DNA of 34,419 bases, from NCBI GenBank assembly GCA_002633005.1, contig NMRA01001039.1, forward strand, positions 1-34,419, given 5' to 3'. Position numbers and translations under genes: made by a program. This document shows positions 21,557 to 32,000 of this stretch, piece after piece. This stretch comes from Phoronis australis (lineage: Eukaryota; Phoronida; Phoronidae). The notes under the pieces were generated by a model. The model had not been told where the DNA came from and ran no database searches. It worked only from the letters and a program-made list of their open reading frames with translations. Numbering within the stretch: the stretch's first letter is position 1; each line of letters opens with the position of its first letter.

Positions 21557-23551
21557 AGGCCCACCGGTCGCCAAGCACGGTGCATGTCGGACCCAAAGCA
21601 CGACATACGCTCCCGAAACACGTGTTCTTCATCTCTCAACCACATACATGGGGCACGGAATCCATACCCGTGGACCGTTTGTCAGACACTGAATTGCGTC
21701 TGGGAGTCGGGGCTGCGCTTCGGGATGCGCAAATCGTGTTATGTGAGATTAAATTTTGACTCAGCTGCAATCAATTTTGAACGTTGATCCCGCGTCGCCT
21801 TTTTCACAGGTCTTAAATAATTCTGTAAGTTGTCAAACCCGTGAAGAAATGACCACACTGGGTTTGTATACTTTTCAGCTACTATAGTTGAAAATGTCAG
21901 AAAATGTCAAAGAGGGGGATTCATTTTCAACGGCTTCGTATAACAAATTTGTACAGCAAAGCATCGCGAAATGACTTGGTTCCTACGTCATTGTCATCTT
22001 ATCAAAGCAATGCCTTCCACCTGTCGCATTTCGGTGTCGTCGAAATTGTTGTTGTCTTTGGCGGCATCATTTGGGAGTTGTAATGGACAGCAGTAGACTG
22101 AATGGGATTGGCCGCGTGAAACTGGCAACGACTGGCTTGGGAGATGACCTAAAAACGACGGAGGCGGAGCAACATTGATGTCAATTGGGAGTTTTGATGA
22201 CGTGAAATTGGTGAGATGACTGGGGGAGGCCGAGTTTCATATTTTAGTGCGGTTTGTTGTGTGTCACCTCGGGGCGGTCTGTTCGTGCTCTCTCGTTAAC
22301 TTACTTGATACTCGAGTTGGGACGAAGTTGACTTTGAATTTAGAAGTGAACACAATACAATCCATCCGATAGTCTCCAACTTTCTCCGTCATCTCATTGC
22401 CGCAAGCTCAGTCCTTCTCGCCTTGATCGTGAATCGAAACTTGGCTAATTCTCTCTGGTTGTCTAGACATGCACTTTATTGTCTTGCAATTCAACATATT
22501 TGCTCTGACACACCCTTGTGTTTCGTTCCTGAGTAAGAGTCTTCTTCTAAACCTCTTCTAAAGCACGAAAGGGTAAAAATTTATTGAGAGTCTCTTTTTT
22601 CATGCGAGTATGGTTCGAAATTTCATTTATCACTAAACCTTTTATCTTTAAAAAACACGACACTCAAATATTTGTTGAAAGATGACTTTAGTATAGACTC
22701 CGTTGAAAAACATTCCGAGGGCATTTATCGCGGGGTCAAACTTACTCAATTATCATAGCGTTCGGTGAGCCGTGTTCATTAGTCAGCGACTGTTGTATCA
22801 GGTCCGTGACTCGTGGTTTTAAGTGGGAAACTTTGTTCGTGAGTTTGGTATCCTTGTCTTTTGGGTAGCCTGAAATCTGTCACAGAAAAGCGTCTCTCTC
22901 ATTCTTCCGTTTCGATGAATTTGGTGCGCAAGGACCCTCCGATTACATGCTTATCTCTTCGTCTACACTAGGAACTAGGTCTACACAAGCTACAGCGCAT
23001 GACCAGACGTTTGTTTACAGATTATTAGCAGTGAAGACGTTCATGGTACGAACATTCTGGTAACAGAAAGGAACATTTACGTGCAGTCATTCAGTATCGA
23101 TTACGAAACGGCAGTCTTATTTCGGAGGTTATTAAAGATACTCTTTCCGATTCATTTAGTTAAAAATTTCATGAGAAGTATTTTAACGCTAGTTAGTTCA
23201 GCCGAAACTATATTTCGTTCAACACCACCCCAATACTTCCAAACTTAACTGAGTTTAACAGGATTTTTTTATTTAAATTTTATTGTCGGAAGTGTACCAC
23301 CACCTAAAATGGCCACCGTAGTGAGTGACAGCCCACTCATACATTATGAGTACTTATTCAACAGCCGCCACTTCTGCAGAAACCCCCACCCACTATTTAA
23401 AAACTTAACAAAATTGATAGTAAAATACGGCAAACGCAAACAGGGCTCAAAGTTACGAAATGTTTTAGTGATATCTTTCGAGTGACGAAAATAATTATTA
23501 TTAATTGCAGGCGGTCTGGTACACGTTGTACCATATGTGCTCAAGGGTCAA
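21557..23551. other. No recognised gene
   Basis: I see no domain or splice-consistent exon in this stretch. The open frame at 21584-21787 and its antisense have no family signature. No repeat relation to the rest of the window was noticed. Confidence 0.45.
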
Positions 23552-23629
23552 GTAGTGTGGCCCACTGAGACTCGAACCCACGACCTTGAGTAAAGGAAGC
23601 GAACACTTATCCCACTAGGTCACACTGCC
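23552..23629 (-). repeat. tRNA-derived SINE head
   Basis: The minus strand starts GGCAGTGTGACC, followed by an A box in TGACCTAGTGGGAT (23609-23622) and a B box GGGTTCGAGTCTC (23567-23579) at normal tRNA spacing. It ends GGGCCACACTAC. The T stem is nearly intact but the acceptor stem is not a clean seven pairs, so a pol III-transcribed SINE or pseudo-tRNA is more likely than a working tRNA. The SINE body would extend toward lower coordinates; its end is not defined. Confidence 0.6.
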
Positions 23630-26600
23630 TCCTCTAAAGTGAGGAAACTCAGTCTCTGTGTTTTAAATTGATGAATGTAAAGGTAAGAGTATCTTTAAGC
23701 GGGAATGGACACTACAGTGTTCAGATTGAGAATTGTAATTTGCAGAACATTTCATGATCAAAATTTTACTTTGCTCCTCGTAAAATTTAAAGAGGCTTTA
23801 TAGTTTTATTGCTGAAAAACGCATTTTTGAGATTATTTTGGATGAGATAGACTTTATGAAGTTAGGTTTGACCAGAGCTAAAATCAACAAAACCCGTCAT
23901 TTTTGTGCTTTCTTAACATACCGCCCATTCTCTCTAGCCGAAGTCTACCAGTCGTTCGCCAGATCGAGGCCGGTGACTTTACTAGTTTGTTGCCCTTAAA
24001 GTACTCATGTCATTTACCGAGTGCGATTTAGGGCGTTTTGCTATGAACGCAAAGGTTACCGGATCGTTTCCGCGCTGGGGCTTACTTTCAGAAAATGGCT
24101 TTTCTCGCCGGTGATGCCACTTTTTAAAGCCGTACATAACTGAGCGCTGCTTCGAAGGTCCAATATGTGAAAGTTCAAATTAAGGCGACAAGATAACATA
24201 AATGTAAATTGATGCTTATTTATATTGAGAAAAAGGTCGTCCCACCCCCTGTTGAATGTGCTCTGGCCACCGCCAGAAGCATTCAGTAGACTTCAGCTTG
24301 GTGAATTCATTCTAACGACACAAAACGTAAATATAAATTTGTTTCAGTACTTACCAATAATGCGAGAACTGACAAACAAAGAGACGCCATCTTTCGAAAA
24401 CCTGTACGTTCGTTCTCAGTTGTCGATTTGGGAAGGACCTTGTAAACAAGGTGCTTTATAACTGGAGAAGTGCCACGCCACTGACGGCCAACAGATGTAA
24501 CTAATGTAAGACGCAACGCGCTTATGTGTGTGTGGGGAGGCGTGTGTGTGTGTGTGTGTGNTGTATGCTGATTTGTCGTTTGTTTGTTTCTTTTTTTTTG
24601 TTCGCTATTCAGCCTTGACCCAGAAGTTTACACACAACCTGTCTCTCGTGAATACCTCGAAGACTATTGGTTATGGTTAAAACCAGAAGCAAGATGACGC
24701 TGTGGTGGCCATTTATCACTTTTTTGTTTCTGTCGGGATTTTTGGTTTTTGATTTGTATAGATTCGAGATTTTCAGAGGACTTGTTTCCAAATAATTGAA
24801 TTTTTTGTGCCGTACCATCAGCGTCCCTTCGCAGATCTTTCTGAAATTTAATATGTGGATAAATCTTTTCAAGCGCTCTCAGTATAGAGTAACACGTTTC
24901 TCGCAGACTTAGCGTTCTCGTGATATTCGATATTCACTGCTTAGATGGCTGTTCTTCTCGTATATATTGGCTATTGATAACTGCACTGTTTGCCTATCAT
25001 GTGCATTTTTCGTCTGATCAACGTAAAAAATTTACGTGCGGTGTTTATTTAGAGGACGTTTGTTTTAAGTAGAATTTAAACAAAAGATGGCGCTGTGAGA
25101 CGAAGATCTTTCGAGTTTAATTTGCGGAGCTCTAGCTCGATAATCGTATTTCGTATGTAAATAGATCTCCTTACGACTATCTAATACCTTAGTGTAACGT
25201 CACAATCATGGTTGTTGATGTTCATTGGTTTTGTCATTCACCACCTCATCTTTTAAAAAAATTTATTCCATTTCACCTAGTGTCGCTCATCAGAGCGCTT
25301 TTATTTTAGTTTGAAGAAATTTCTCCAAGTTAGTTGCTTTGTCAAAAAAATATTTTGTTTTTATTTGTTTCTTTGCCTACACGCTACTGATCGCAATTTT
25401 CTGTGACAAAAGAGCATACATAGTATACAGTATATCGATATTTAAATCAATATCTATATTATTACCTATAAACAGCTGTTTTACTTCTTCCTTTGAAGAC
25501 TGGGACAATGGGTTTGCGGCACTTCATTTTTTTCAGTAGACAAATTTTTCCCGTGTAACCTTACATGACCTGTGTTCAGTGAACGAGAAGAGATGTAATT
25601 CAGAATCGTAAACCAATATGTATTAGTGAATGATCATACCATGATTAAAAATGTTGCATATGTCAGTTCTGCTCCTGTTCACAAAGTCCTAGGCTCCAAT
25701 CCAACTAGATCCAATAGTTAGACTCTTGAGTGAAGTTTCTAGTTCCTCTGCTCGGTCTTCATTTGTGTATATGCCTAGGTGTTACATGTGTGTATTAATA
25801 ACTGAAAATAGTTTTAGGTATTTGGAGTAGCCCGGCTGAGCAATATGTATCAGACCACCTGCACTATTTTTTTACAATCAGAAAGAGAAATGCGTAGATG
25901 GCGTCGTGTTGGAGGCATGTTTTGGCCAAACTTGCCCATTTCCGACCGTCCCAGTGTATTTCATCAAGTGTTAAGACGGGCTTGCATGATCTGAGAACGA
26001 GTTTGGTGCGACAAGGCCTCCATCACCGTGACGCACAAGGGAAATAGACATCTTTTATGAAGCAGACAGTGCTGGAATTTTTGCAACACACCTGCGTGTA
26101 AATAATGTGTATGAAAAAATCATTAACACACCATTTGACAACTTTGCAATTGAGACAAAGGATTTCAATGGGAAAACATGAATATGATTAAAATTTTACT
26201 TCACTCAAAGATAGTTGAACAAATCAAACAATAACCAAACAGTATACTACTCTGGTCTCAGTTCCATATACTCAAGACACTCTTGATTCACTTATGGTGA
26301 GAAATCTACCCTCATGGAAAATAAACAGTGACTTTCTGTGATGAATCGGCAAATGCCGAACATCCGTAACTAACTCGGATAATTCCGTACCCGCTGCGCG
26401 TGGAGTTGCTCCGGACGGGCTTTTTGGGAAGATTTTTATGCTTTGGCCGCGAATTTCTAGCAAACTCGGTGGAGCAGGACACCGTAAAGGGTATTGAAAG
26501 AAAGAACACTTCTTCGTGGTTTGTTGAACCTTAATTTTTGTAAATTCAATGAGTTTTATGTTTGCTATTGACGGCTGAAGTGAAACACCCGTGGAATTTC

Positions 26601-27095
26601 CAGTCCGGAGTGTCATAACTTGTAGTATTTTATATAGTGTATTGGATACGATCAGAAGCTGAGGACGTCTGTGGGTGCAATAGGCGTCGAGGACGTGGTA
26701 GTTGGTGATCTTGCGGTTTCGTAGTCTACCTCACCTGCAAATTTTCATTCGATTTCGTAAGTGTCGCTCCTCGATCAGAGCGCTCTCATGACGACAGCAT
26801 CAACTGTGCAGGGTAGGCCTACAATCAGACCGATATATATACCAAGCAAAATAGTAATCACCCACCCCATTTCTATACACACGTAATCTTTAACAAGCAT
26901 CCCAAGTTTATATCAAAGTAGCCGCGAAAACGCGACCCGATAGAATACCAGAAATCGAGAATGCCACCAGTTTCCTCAACAGTGCTGCTACCTCGTGGCC
27001 GATTACCGAGTCAATGGTCAACCACTCAGTTGCATGTAGAAGTTTCACTATTGATCAAATTAAAGGACCAGTGGATATCCGTATGGTGATGAAAA
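23630..27095. other. No recognised gene; GT microsatellite at 24540-24563
   Basis: The stretch contains a (GT)n run interrupted by an N at 24561, and a CpG-richer patch at about 26380-26490 where a 114-residue minus-strand open frame (26272-26616) has no recognisable domain. A short CGCTC-ATCAGAGCGCT palindromic motif appears near 25284 and again near 26764. The 3' flank of the Link-domain gene lies at the high-coordinate end; no poly(A) signal was assigned. Confidence 0.45.
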
Positions 27096-27364
27096 TCAAA
27101 TACAGTAGGCATCGTTCAGTTGATTCGAACAAGTTGTTATTCCCGGTCTACTCCGTCCACATCCGCGGCGTACGAAATGCATCGGATAACGCGCACTTCG
27201 GTCACTGAGCCAGCCACAAGCGCACATCTCATACCCCATCTTCCAGGCTGTCTCGAGTTGTACCGGTGTGGCAAGCACTGCCCCTTTCGCCTGGCACGCG
27301 GCTTTGGCTTGCTCGAAAGTGAACTTATATCTACCTTCAGGATGCACCACGTGAAACACTTTAA
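27096..27364 (-). CDS. Link domain exon, complete copy (copy A), 3' end of gene
   Basis: This encodes a full Link (X-link) module of the hyaluronan-binding type, closest by eye to TSG-6. KVFHVVHPEGRYKFTFEQA is followed by AACQAKGAVLATPVQL, GYEMCACGWLSDRSARYP, RRGCG and a final NDAYCI before TGA (27098-27096). The four conserved Link cysteines are present. Two more appear, in MCAC and in ITTC, where typical modules have Ala or Asp and Tyr; they could form an additional disulfide. The acceptor is GTTTTCAG just before 27364, and the exon starts with two bases of a codon (phase 1), as usual for Link exons. It follows the truncated copy B and the donor exon at 32001. Ligand binding to hyaluronan is inferred only from the family. 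Confidence 0.85.
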
Positions 27365-28369
27365 CTGAAAACAAATAACAATAATAAATCATTCCTATTT
27401 CCTTACCACGTAGCCCCGCAATTGAGCGCATAGGCCTATATTGTGGAGCGCTTAATTGCGGGACATTTGAGTGGAACTACCGCAACGGAACTCGGTGTTA
27501 TTTTACCGACGATCAAGCTTTGTTAAAAATAGAGCTATGAGTTTTAAAACTGTACATGTTTAGTATTTAACAATTTGTTAACCTTTTTTGCTGAGGGTGT
27601 CACTGACACTACACGCTGTGTGGAGTAAAATGGTTCTGTGGTGTATTTAAAAAACAAGGCGTGCCATTGTTCCGCATACAGGGGCATGCGCTTGTTTGCG
27701 GAGTAATACAGTAAGGGATACGATAGTCCTGCTGAGGGGATTTCACATTGAAATTTGGTTTGCAATTCAGCACCCGCTATTTTATCATTGGTACTTTCCG
27801 AGAGAGAAAAATCATTATGCATCTGAAAATTTAATCGTTTTGTTACAAAATGGGTCGTATGACTGAGAGGCTTTCCCTGCGACCGTCAATTAGCTTGCCA
27901 AATGCTTTAGTCACCCTTGACAATCAAAAACCATTTATCGGAGTTTCCAAATCTGTTCCAAACTTATGAGGGTTAATTAGGATTATAAAACAACATTTCA
28001 ACTTCTACGATAAAATAAAATTAAATACGGAAAGTACACAGAGGACATTCATTCGCATTCACTTCAACCACGGTAACTATGGTAGGCGTGGAATAGACGG
28101 GTTTGTTGGACCCGTCCATTGGCAGTTATCTCTTATCTAAATTTTGGCTAAGAAGGCATATGCGGCAGTATTCCTGGATACTAGTCTAAATCTAAACAAT
28201 CCAATTTTTGGTTAGGGGCTTTTGTGAACTTACTAAGGTATTAAATGAACTTCAAGTAAAAATTTTCTCCGACGGCAAGCTCCATTTCTCATCGAATATA
28301 TTTTTTAATATCCAGCACAATAATGCGTGACTACAAAATTTTCAAAGGGTTTAGTAGGCCTATCTGTAN
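27148..28369. repeat. 1.2-kb tandem duplication, unit A
   Basis: This unit is repeated from 28370 onward with an offset of 1222 bp and high identity. It spans three-quarters of the Link exon, the upstream intron, and the last few bases (CTGT on the plus strand) of the donor exon. In unit A the copied donor reads ATAGGCC instead of GTAGGCC, so it cannot act as a normal donor. It holds the empty target site TGAGAG at 27864-27869. Confidence 0.85.
27416..27463. repeat. Inverted repeat around CCCGCAATTGAGCGC
   Basis: CCCGCAATTGAGCGC and GCGCTTAATTGCGGG pair over 15 bp with one mismatch in unit A, and a close counterpart is at about 28638-28687 in unit B. It lies in the intron of the Link gene, and may be the remnant of a small foldback element. 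Confidence 0.6.
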
Positions 28370-28586
28370 CTACTCCGTCCACATCCGCGGCGTACGAAAT
28401 GCATCGGATAACGCGCACTTCGGTCACTGAGCCAGCCACAAGCGCACATCTCATACCCCATCTTCCAGGCTACCTCGAGTTGTACCGGTGTGGCAAGCAC
28501 TGCCCCTTTCGTCTGGCACGCGGCTTTGGCTTGCTCGAAAGTGAACTTATAGTGACTTTCAGGATGCATCACGTGAAACACTTTAA
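28370..28586 (-). pseudogene. Link domain exon, truncated copy (copy B)
   Basis: This is a duplicate of 27364-27148 with about six substitutions in 70 residues (for example HVMHPESHYKF in place of HVVHPEGRYKF). The frame is open and the TTTTCAG phase-1 acceptor is preserved. The copy breaks off at RRGCGRS at the tandem junction (28369-28370), which contains an N, and then runs into a stop within a few codons. It therefore lacks the C-terminal strand and the last Link cysteine. If it were spliced in as the last exon, the product would have an incomplete module. If it is skipped, copy A restores the full domain. The low level of change suggests recent duplication. Confidence 0.75.
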
Positions 28587-29181
28587 CTGAAAACAAATAA
28601 CAATAATAAATCATTTGTATTTCCCTACCGCGTAGCCCCGCAATTGAGCGCATAGGCCTAATTATGGAGCAACGCTTAATTGCGGGACATTTGATCGGAA
28701 CTACCGCAAAGGAACTCGGTGTTATTTTATCGACGATTAAGCTTTGTTAAAAATAAAGCTATCAGTTTTAAAACTGAATATTTTTAGTATTTAACAATTT
28801 GTTAACCTTTTTTGCTGAGGGTGTCACTGACACTACACGCTATGTGGAGTAAAATGGTTCGGTGGTGTATTTAAAAAGCAAGGCGTGCCTATTATAGGAC
28901 CACCGTCTGGCCCTAATTGCGGAACTTGCGCGTCTTTATGCGGTACATCTGTGTGGAAAAATCTTGCGGAAAAACTCCATTGATCCGCATACAGGGGCAT
29001 GCGGTTGCTGCGGAGTAATACCGTTAGGGATACGATAGTCCTGCTGAGGCGATTTCACATTGAAATTTGGTTTGTAATTCAGCACCCGCTATTTTATCAT
29101 TGGTACTTCCCGAGAGAGAAAAGTCATTATTCAGCTGAAATTTTAATCGTTTTGTTACAAAATGGCTCGTATGACTGAGAG

Positions 29182-29231
29182 TATGGGCAGCGAAAAGGTT
29201 CAAAATAGACAACACTACCAAATAAACAAGT
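29182..29231 (+). repeat. Left TIR of the 2.3-kb transposon
   Basis: The 50 bp are the reverse complement of 31434-31483 except for one base (A versus G at the 36th position). The outermost bases are TATGGGCAGC. Confidence 0.92.
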
Positions 29232-29515
29232 TAGTTTTCAAACAGACAGGTTATTTGGTTCAGTTTTGGCAAACAGACAGGTTATTTGGTTAAATTTCGA
29301 CAAACAGACAGGTTATTTGGTTAAATTTCGACAAACAGACAGGTTATTTAGCGAACGAACAAGTTAGTTGCGCCGAACAGACAGGTTACTCAGGCCGAAC
29401 GAACAGGTTACTTGTCAAACGAACAGGTCACTTCTACCAAACAGACAGATTAGTCATCGAATGAACGTGTTGGTCTTGCCAAACAGACGTAGTAGTCGAA
29501 CAGACAGGACAGATG
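29232..29515 (+). repeat. Left subterminal repeat array of the transposon
   Basis: About a dozen degenerate units with the core AAACAGACAGGTTATTTGG or AACGAACAGGTTACTT, spaced about 20-26 bp apart. The first four are nearly identical and later ones drift. The right end carries the same motif inverted. Such arrays are typical transposase-binding regions in some DNA transposons, a role inferred here. Confidence 0.85.
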
Positions 29516-29640
29516 GTGCTGTTCCAACTCAAGAAATACGGTTGACGTCACGAAGTCATGAGCCCCGCAACGAGCACAAAAATTCCAAAAAGTTGTTATT
29601 GGTGGTCCGTTGCAGTGAAGACTGAAATTCGTTCATAGGG

Positions 29641-30215
29641 CTGTTCTCAATTTGTCATCGGCCATTCTTAAATAAATTTGTGGAATCGTGATGCACTTGC
29701 TTGTTTAAACCAAGCTGCTGATAAAAAGTAAATGGTAGATTGAACTGTTTCACGACCACGTACATAAACAGGTATTCAAAGCTTTTTTCGGCCACCCCGC
29801 CAATTAATCGTTATTCCATAATTTGAGGTCAAACCGTTAAGATTATGACATGCAATCATGTGTGATCAGGTTTGTTTCTGCGTTATCCTCATCTTTGACG
29901 AAAGTTGAAACTGACGTGGTCCTGTATTCGCCGTACTATTGCGAAGTTAGTTATCGACCATTCTTAACATAAATTTATGGAATCATGATGCGTGTGTTTG
30001 TTGAAATGAAGCTGCAGATTACAAGCAAAAATAGTAGAACTGTTTACGACAACGTACTAAAACAGGTCTTCAAAGCTTGGTTCGGCCAGTGGCACCCCGC
30101 CAATTAATTGTCATTACATAAACTGTTAATATTACGACATGCAATCAAGTTTGTTACTTTGTGATTACATATTTACAGGGTTATCCTCTTCTTTGAAGAA
30201 ATTTGAAATTGATAC
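29641..30215. repeat. Imperfect direct repeat of about 280 bp inside the transposon
   Basis: About 29641-29925 and 29940-30215 align along their length, sharing CCATTCTTAA-ATAAATTT-TGGAATC-TGATGC, CCCCGCCAATTAAT and GACATGCAATCA. They lie just downstream (minus strand) of the exon's donor site, so they occupy what was probably the intron. Internal duplication together with a missing catalytic exon suggests rearrangement of an autonomous ancestor. Confidence 0.7.
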
Positions 30216-30229
30216 CTATGAGGACTCAC

Positions 30230-30537
30230 ATTTGAAAAAAGAGAGTTGTTCTTCCGTTATGTCAAACTTCGGCCTTCCAACATGACTAGTGATTTCAAGC
30301 GGGGGAGAGGGTGTTTCAGTGGATTCGGCTACTGGTGTTCCGAGGTTTGCTAATACTTCTCTGATAGCATTTAATTCCATCACAAAATCATCGGGCACAT
30401 TAGCGTCCTCAATCATTCTCTGCAAGATTTCCTCTAACTGGTATTCAACTCTGTACTGCATAGCAATGAGACTATTTTCTCGAATACAATTTAACACGAA
30501 GGCAAGTGCACGGATATATTGTTCCATCTTCAAAACC
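30230..30537 (-). CDS. N-terminal exon of a transposon-encoded integrase-like protein
   Basis: The exon is bounded by an acceptor (ATTTTCAG before 30537) and a consensus donor GTGAGT (30229-30224). ATG is at 30527-30525, ten bases into the exon, so an upstream 5'UTR intron is likely. It gives 99 codons plus one base: MEQYIRALAFVLN, a helical stretch, an acidic linker, a Pro/Ser/Thr-rich spacer (TETPSPPLE), then VGRPKFDITEEQLSFFK. RPKFDI-EEQL precedes a helix-turn-helix and integrase core in a widespread family of metazoan proteins that I remember; the next codon begins T, compatible with continuation into that HTH. The later exons are not in the element, so no transposase activity is expected from this copy. 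No frame damage is seen. Confidence 0.65.
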
Positions 30538-30540
30538 CTG

Positions 30541-31190
30541 AAAATACATACACATATACATGAATACATACATACATAAATATTTACATTAGAACATAAA
30601 TGCATGTATAAATTTACGTATGTATAAATACAGCGGTTGCCATGAACCGAACGGCACGACTTGAACATAGCCCAGGACCTGAGACCGAGCCTCGGGGATT
30701 GCGGCGCATGCAGTGTTACATTGCGCTATCTAAAATTACGCAACCCGGCGTCGATAGTTGACCCTACTTGTTGATCCGAGGCAGGTTTGGAAAACTGAAA
30801 TTCGACAAGATGTCTAAATACGACTGTAAAACAGATACCCGCGTCATTCATCATTTAATCTCACACTAAAACTTTATGTGTATTATCTTATCCAGGTTTA
30901 TGTCTGCCAAAATAAAAAAAAACAAAATAAGAAAGGTGCTGTTTCTTAACAAGCTGTAGTTTTACTCTATTATATTGATTGCAATAAAAATTCTACAGAA
31001 TAAAGAAGAAATAGTCATGATCCTACCTTTCAGCTACAGCTTCAAAATGTCCAATGGCGCAAAGCCACAGCATGCAGTTTTTGTCTCATCCCAAAATAAA
31101 AATACCATAATGCATGTTCGGGGATCAGTCAGATTGAGACTCCGTGACGTCATTCGTCTTCAAGTAGCGCCCTCTGTTCATTTGCCATGC
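30541..31190. other. Transposon interior upstream of the protein exon
   Basis: Contains an ATACATACACATA microsatellite-like stretch at about 30541-30595 and no recognised coding exon. The element's promoter and 5'UTR exon probably lie here, but none can be pinned down. Confidence 0.4.
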
Positions 31191-31194
31191 TTGT

Positions 31195-31433
31195 CTTGTT
31201 CGTTTAACAAATGACTTGTCTGTTCGACAAGTTGAGCCTACCAGGTTACTTGTCTGTTTGGTAACCTCACTTAATCATTTGCCAACTTACTTGTTCGTTC
31301 AACAGTAGGCACTTGTTTATTCGACAGAATCTGCAAAGTTGTCTTGTCTGTTTGGAAAACCATAGCATTCTTGACTTGTTTATTTGACAAATCACTTGTC
31401 TGTTTAGCAAGCCACTTGTCTGTTTGTCAAACC
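31195..31433 (-). repeat. Right subterminal repeat array of the transposon
   Basis: About ten units of ACTTGTCTGTTTGGYAA and ACTTGTTTATTTGGCA, which are the inverted form of the left array core, spaced about 20-28 bp apart. They run right up to the right TIR. Confidence 0.85.
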
Positions 31434-31483
31434 ACTTGTTTATTTGGCAGTGTTGTCTATTTTGAACCTTTTCGCTGCCCATA
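31434..31483 (-). repeat. Right TIR of the 2.3-kb transposon
   Basis: Reverse complement of the left TIR over 50 bp with one mismatch. It ends GCTGCCCATA, directly followed by the TGAGAG duplication. Confidence 0.92.
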
Positions 31484-32000
31484 TGAGAGACTTTCCCTAC
31501 GACCGTCAATTAGCTTGCCAAATGCTTTAGTCACCCTTGACAATCAAAACCATTTGTCGGAGTTTCCAAATCTGTTCCAAACTTTCCAGGGTTAATTAGG
31601 ATTTTAAAACATTCCAACTTCTACGATAAACTAAATTAAATACAGAAAAAAACACAGAGAACATTCATTCACATTCACTTCAACCACAGTAACTATGGTA
31701 GGCTTGGACTAGACGGGTTTGTTGGAACCATCGATAGGGAGTTATCTCTTATCTGAATTTTGGCTAAGAAGGCATATGCCGCAGTATTCCTGGATACTAG
31801 TCTAAACCTAAACAATTCAATTTTTGGTTAGGGGCTTTTGTGAACTTACTAAGGTATTAAATGAACTTGAAGTAAAAATTTCCTCCGACGGTAAGCTCCA
31901 TTTCTCATTCATCATATCAGGTCTAACTTCGAATATATTTTTTAATATCCAGCACAATAATGAGTGACTACAACCTTTTCAAAGGGTTTAGTAGGCCTAC

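Larger units (their letters stand above)
29182..31483 (-). mobile_element. 2,302-bp DNA transposon with 50-bp TIRs (IS3EU-like candidate)
   Basis: TIRs 29182-29231 and 31434-31483 match over 50 bp with one mismatch and begin TATGGGCAGCGAAAAGG. Target duplications of 6 bp flank it and the empty site is preserved in the neighbouring duplicate. Both ends carry arrays of short repeats. The only protein exon found is on the minus strand at 30230-30537. No DDE catalytic region is seen, so it is probably a non-autonomous, internally deleted copy. A 6-bp duplication, a TAY-like terminus and this protein type recall the eukaryotic IS3EU group; that assignment is from memory and not tested. Near-identical TIRs suggest recent activity. 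Confidence 0.85.
29176..31489. repeat. 6-bp target site duplication TGAGAG
   Basis: TGAGAG at 29176-29181 and again at 31484-31489 immediately flank the element. The undisturbed duplicate at 27864-27869 has TGAGAG only once, which shows directly that the six bases were duplicated on insertion. Confidence 0.92.

Noticed and set aside
21451-21645. Possible histidine-phosphatase-like 'VRHA' motif in an antisense frame
   Set aside because: The motif is four residues long, the frame has stops on both sides and nothing else of the family is present.
25339-25539. Hydrophobic plus-strand open frame as opsin TM6-TM7
   Set aside because: No NPxxY, no candidate retinal lysine context, and no suitable phase-0 acceptor.
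26272-26616. 114-residue minus-strand open frame
   Set aside because: Lies over a CpG-richer patch that opens more than one frame at once; no recognised domain or splice context.
27544-27822. Minus-strand open frame repeated at 29024-29221
   Set aside because: It lies in the duplicated intron of the Link gene; the copies differ by indels that shift or break the frame, so it is not under coding constraint.
29232-29515. CRISPR-like array
   Set aside because: Units are degenerate, spacers are only a few bases, the genome is eukaryotic and the arrays are mirrored at both ends of a transposon.
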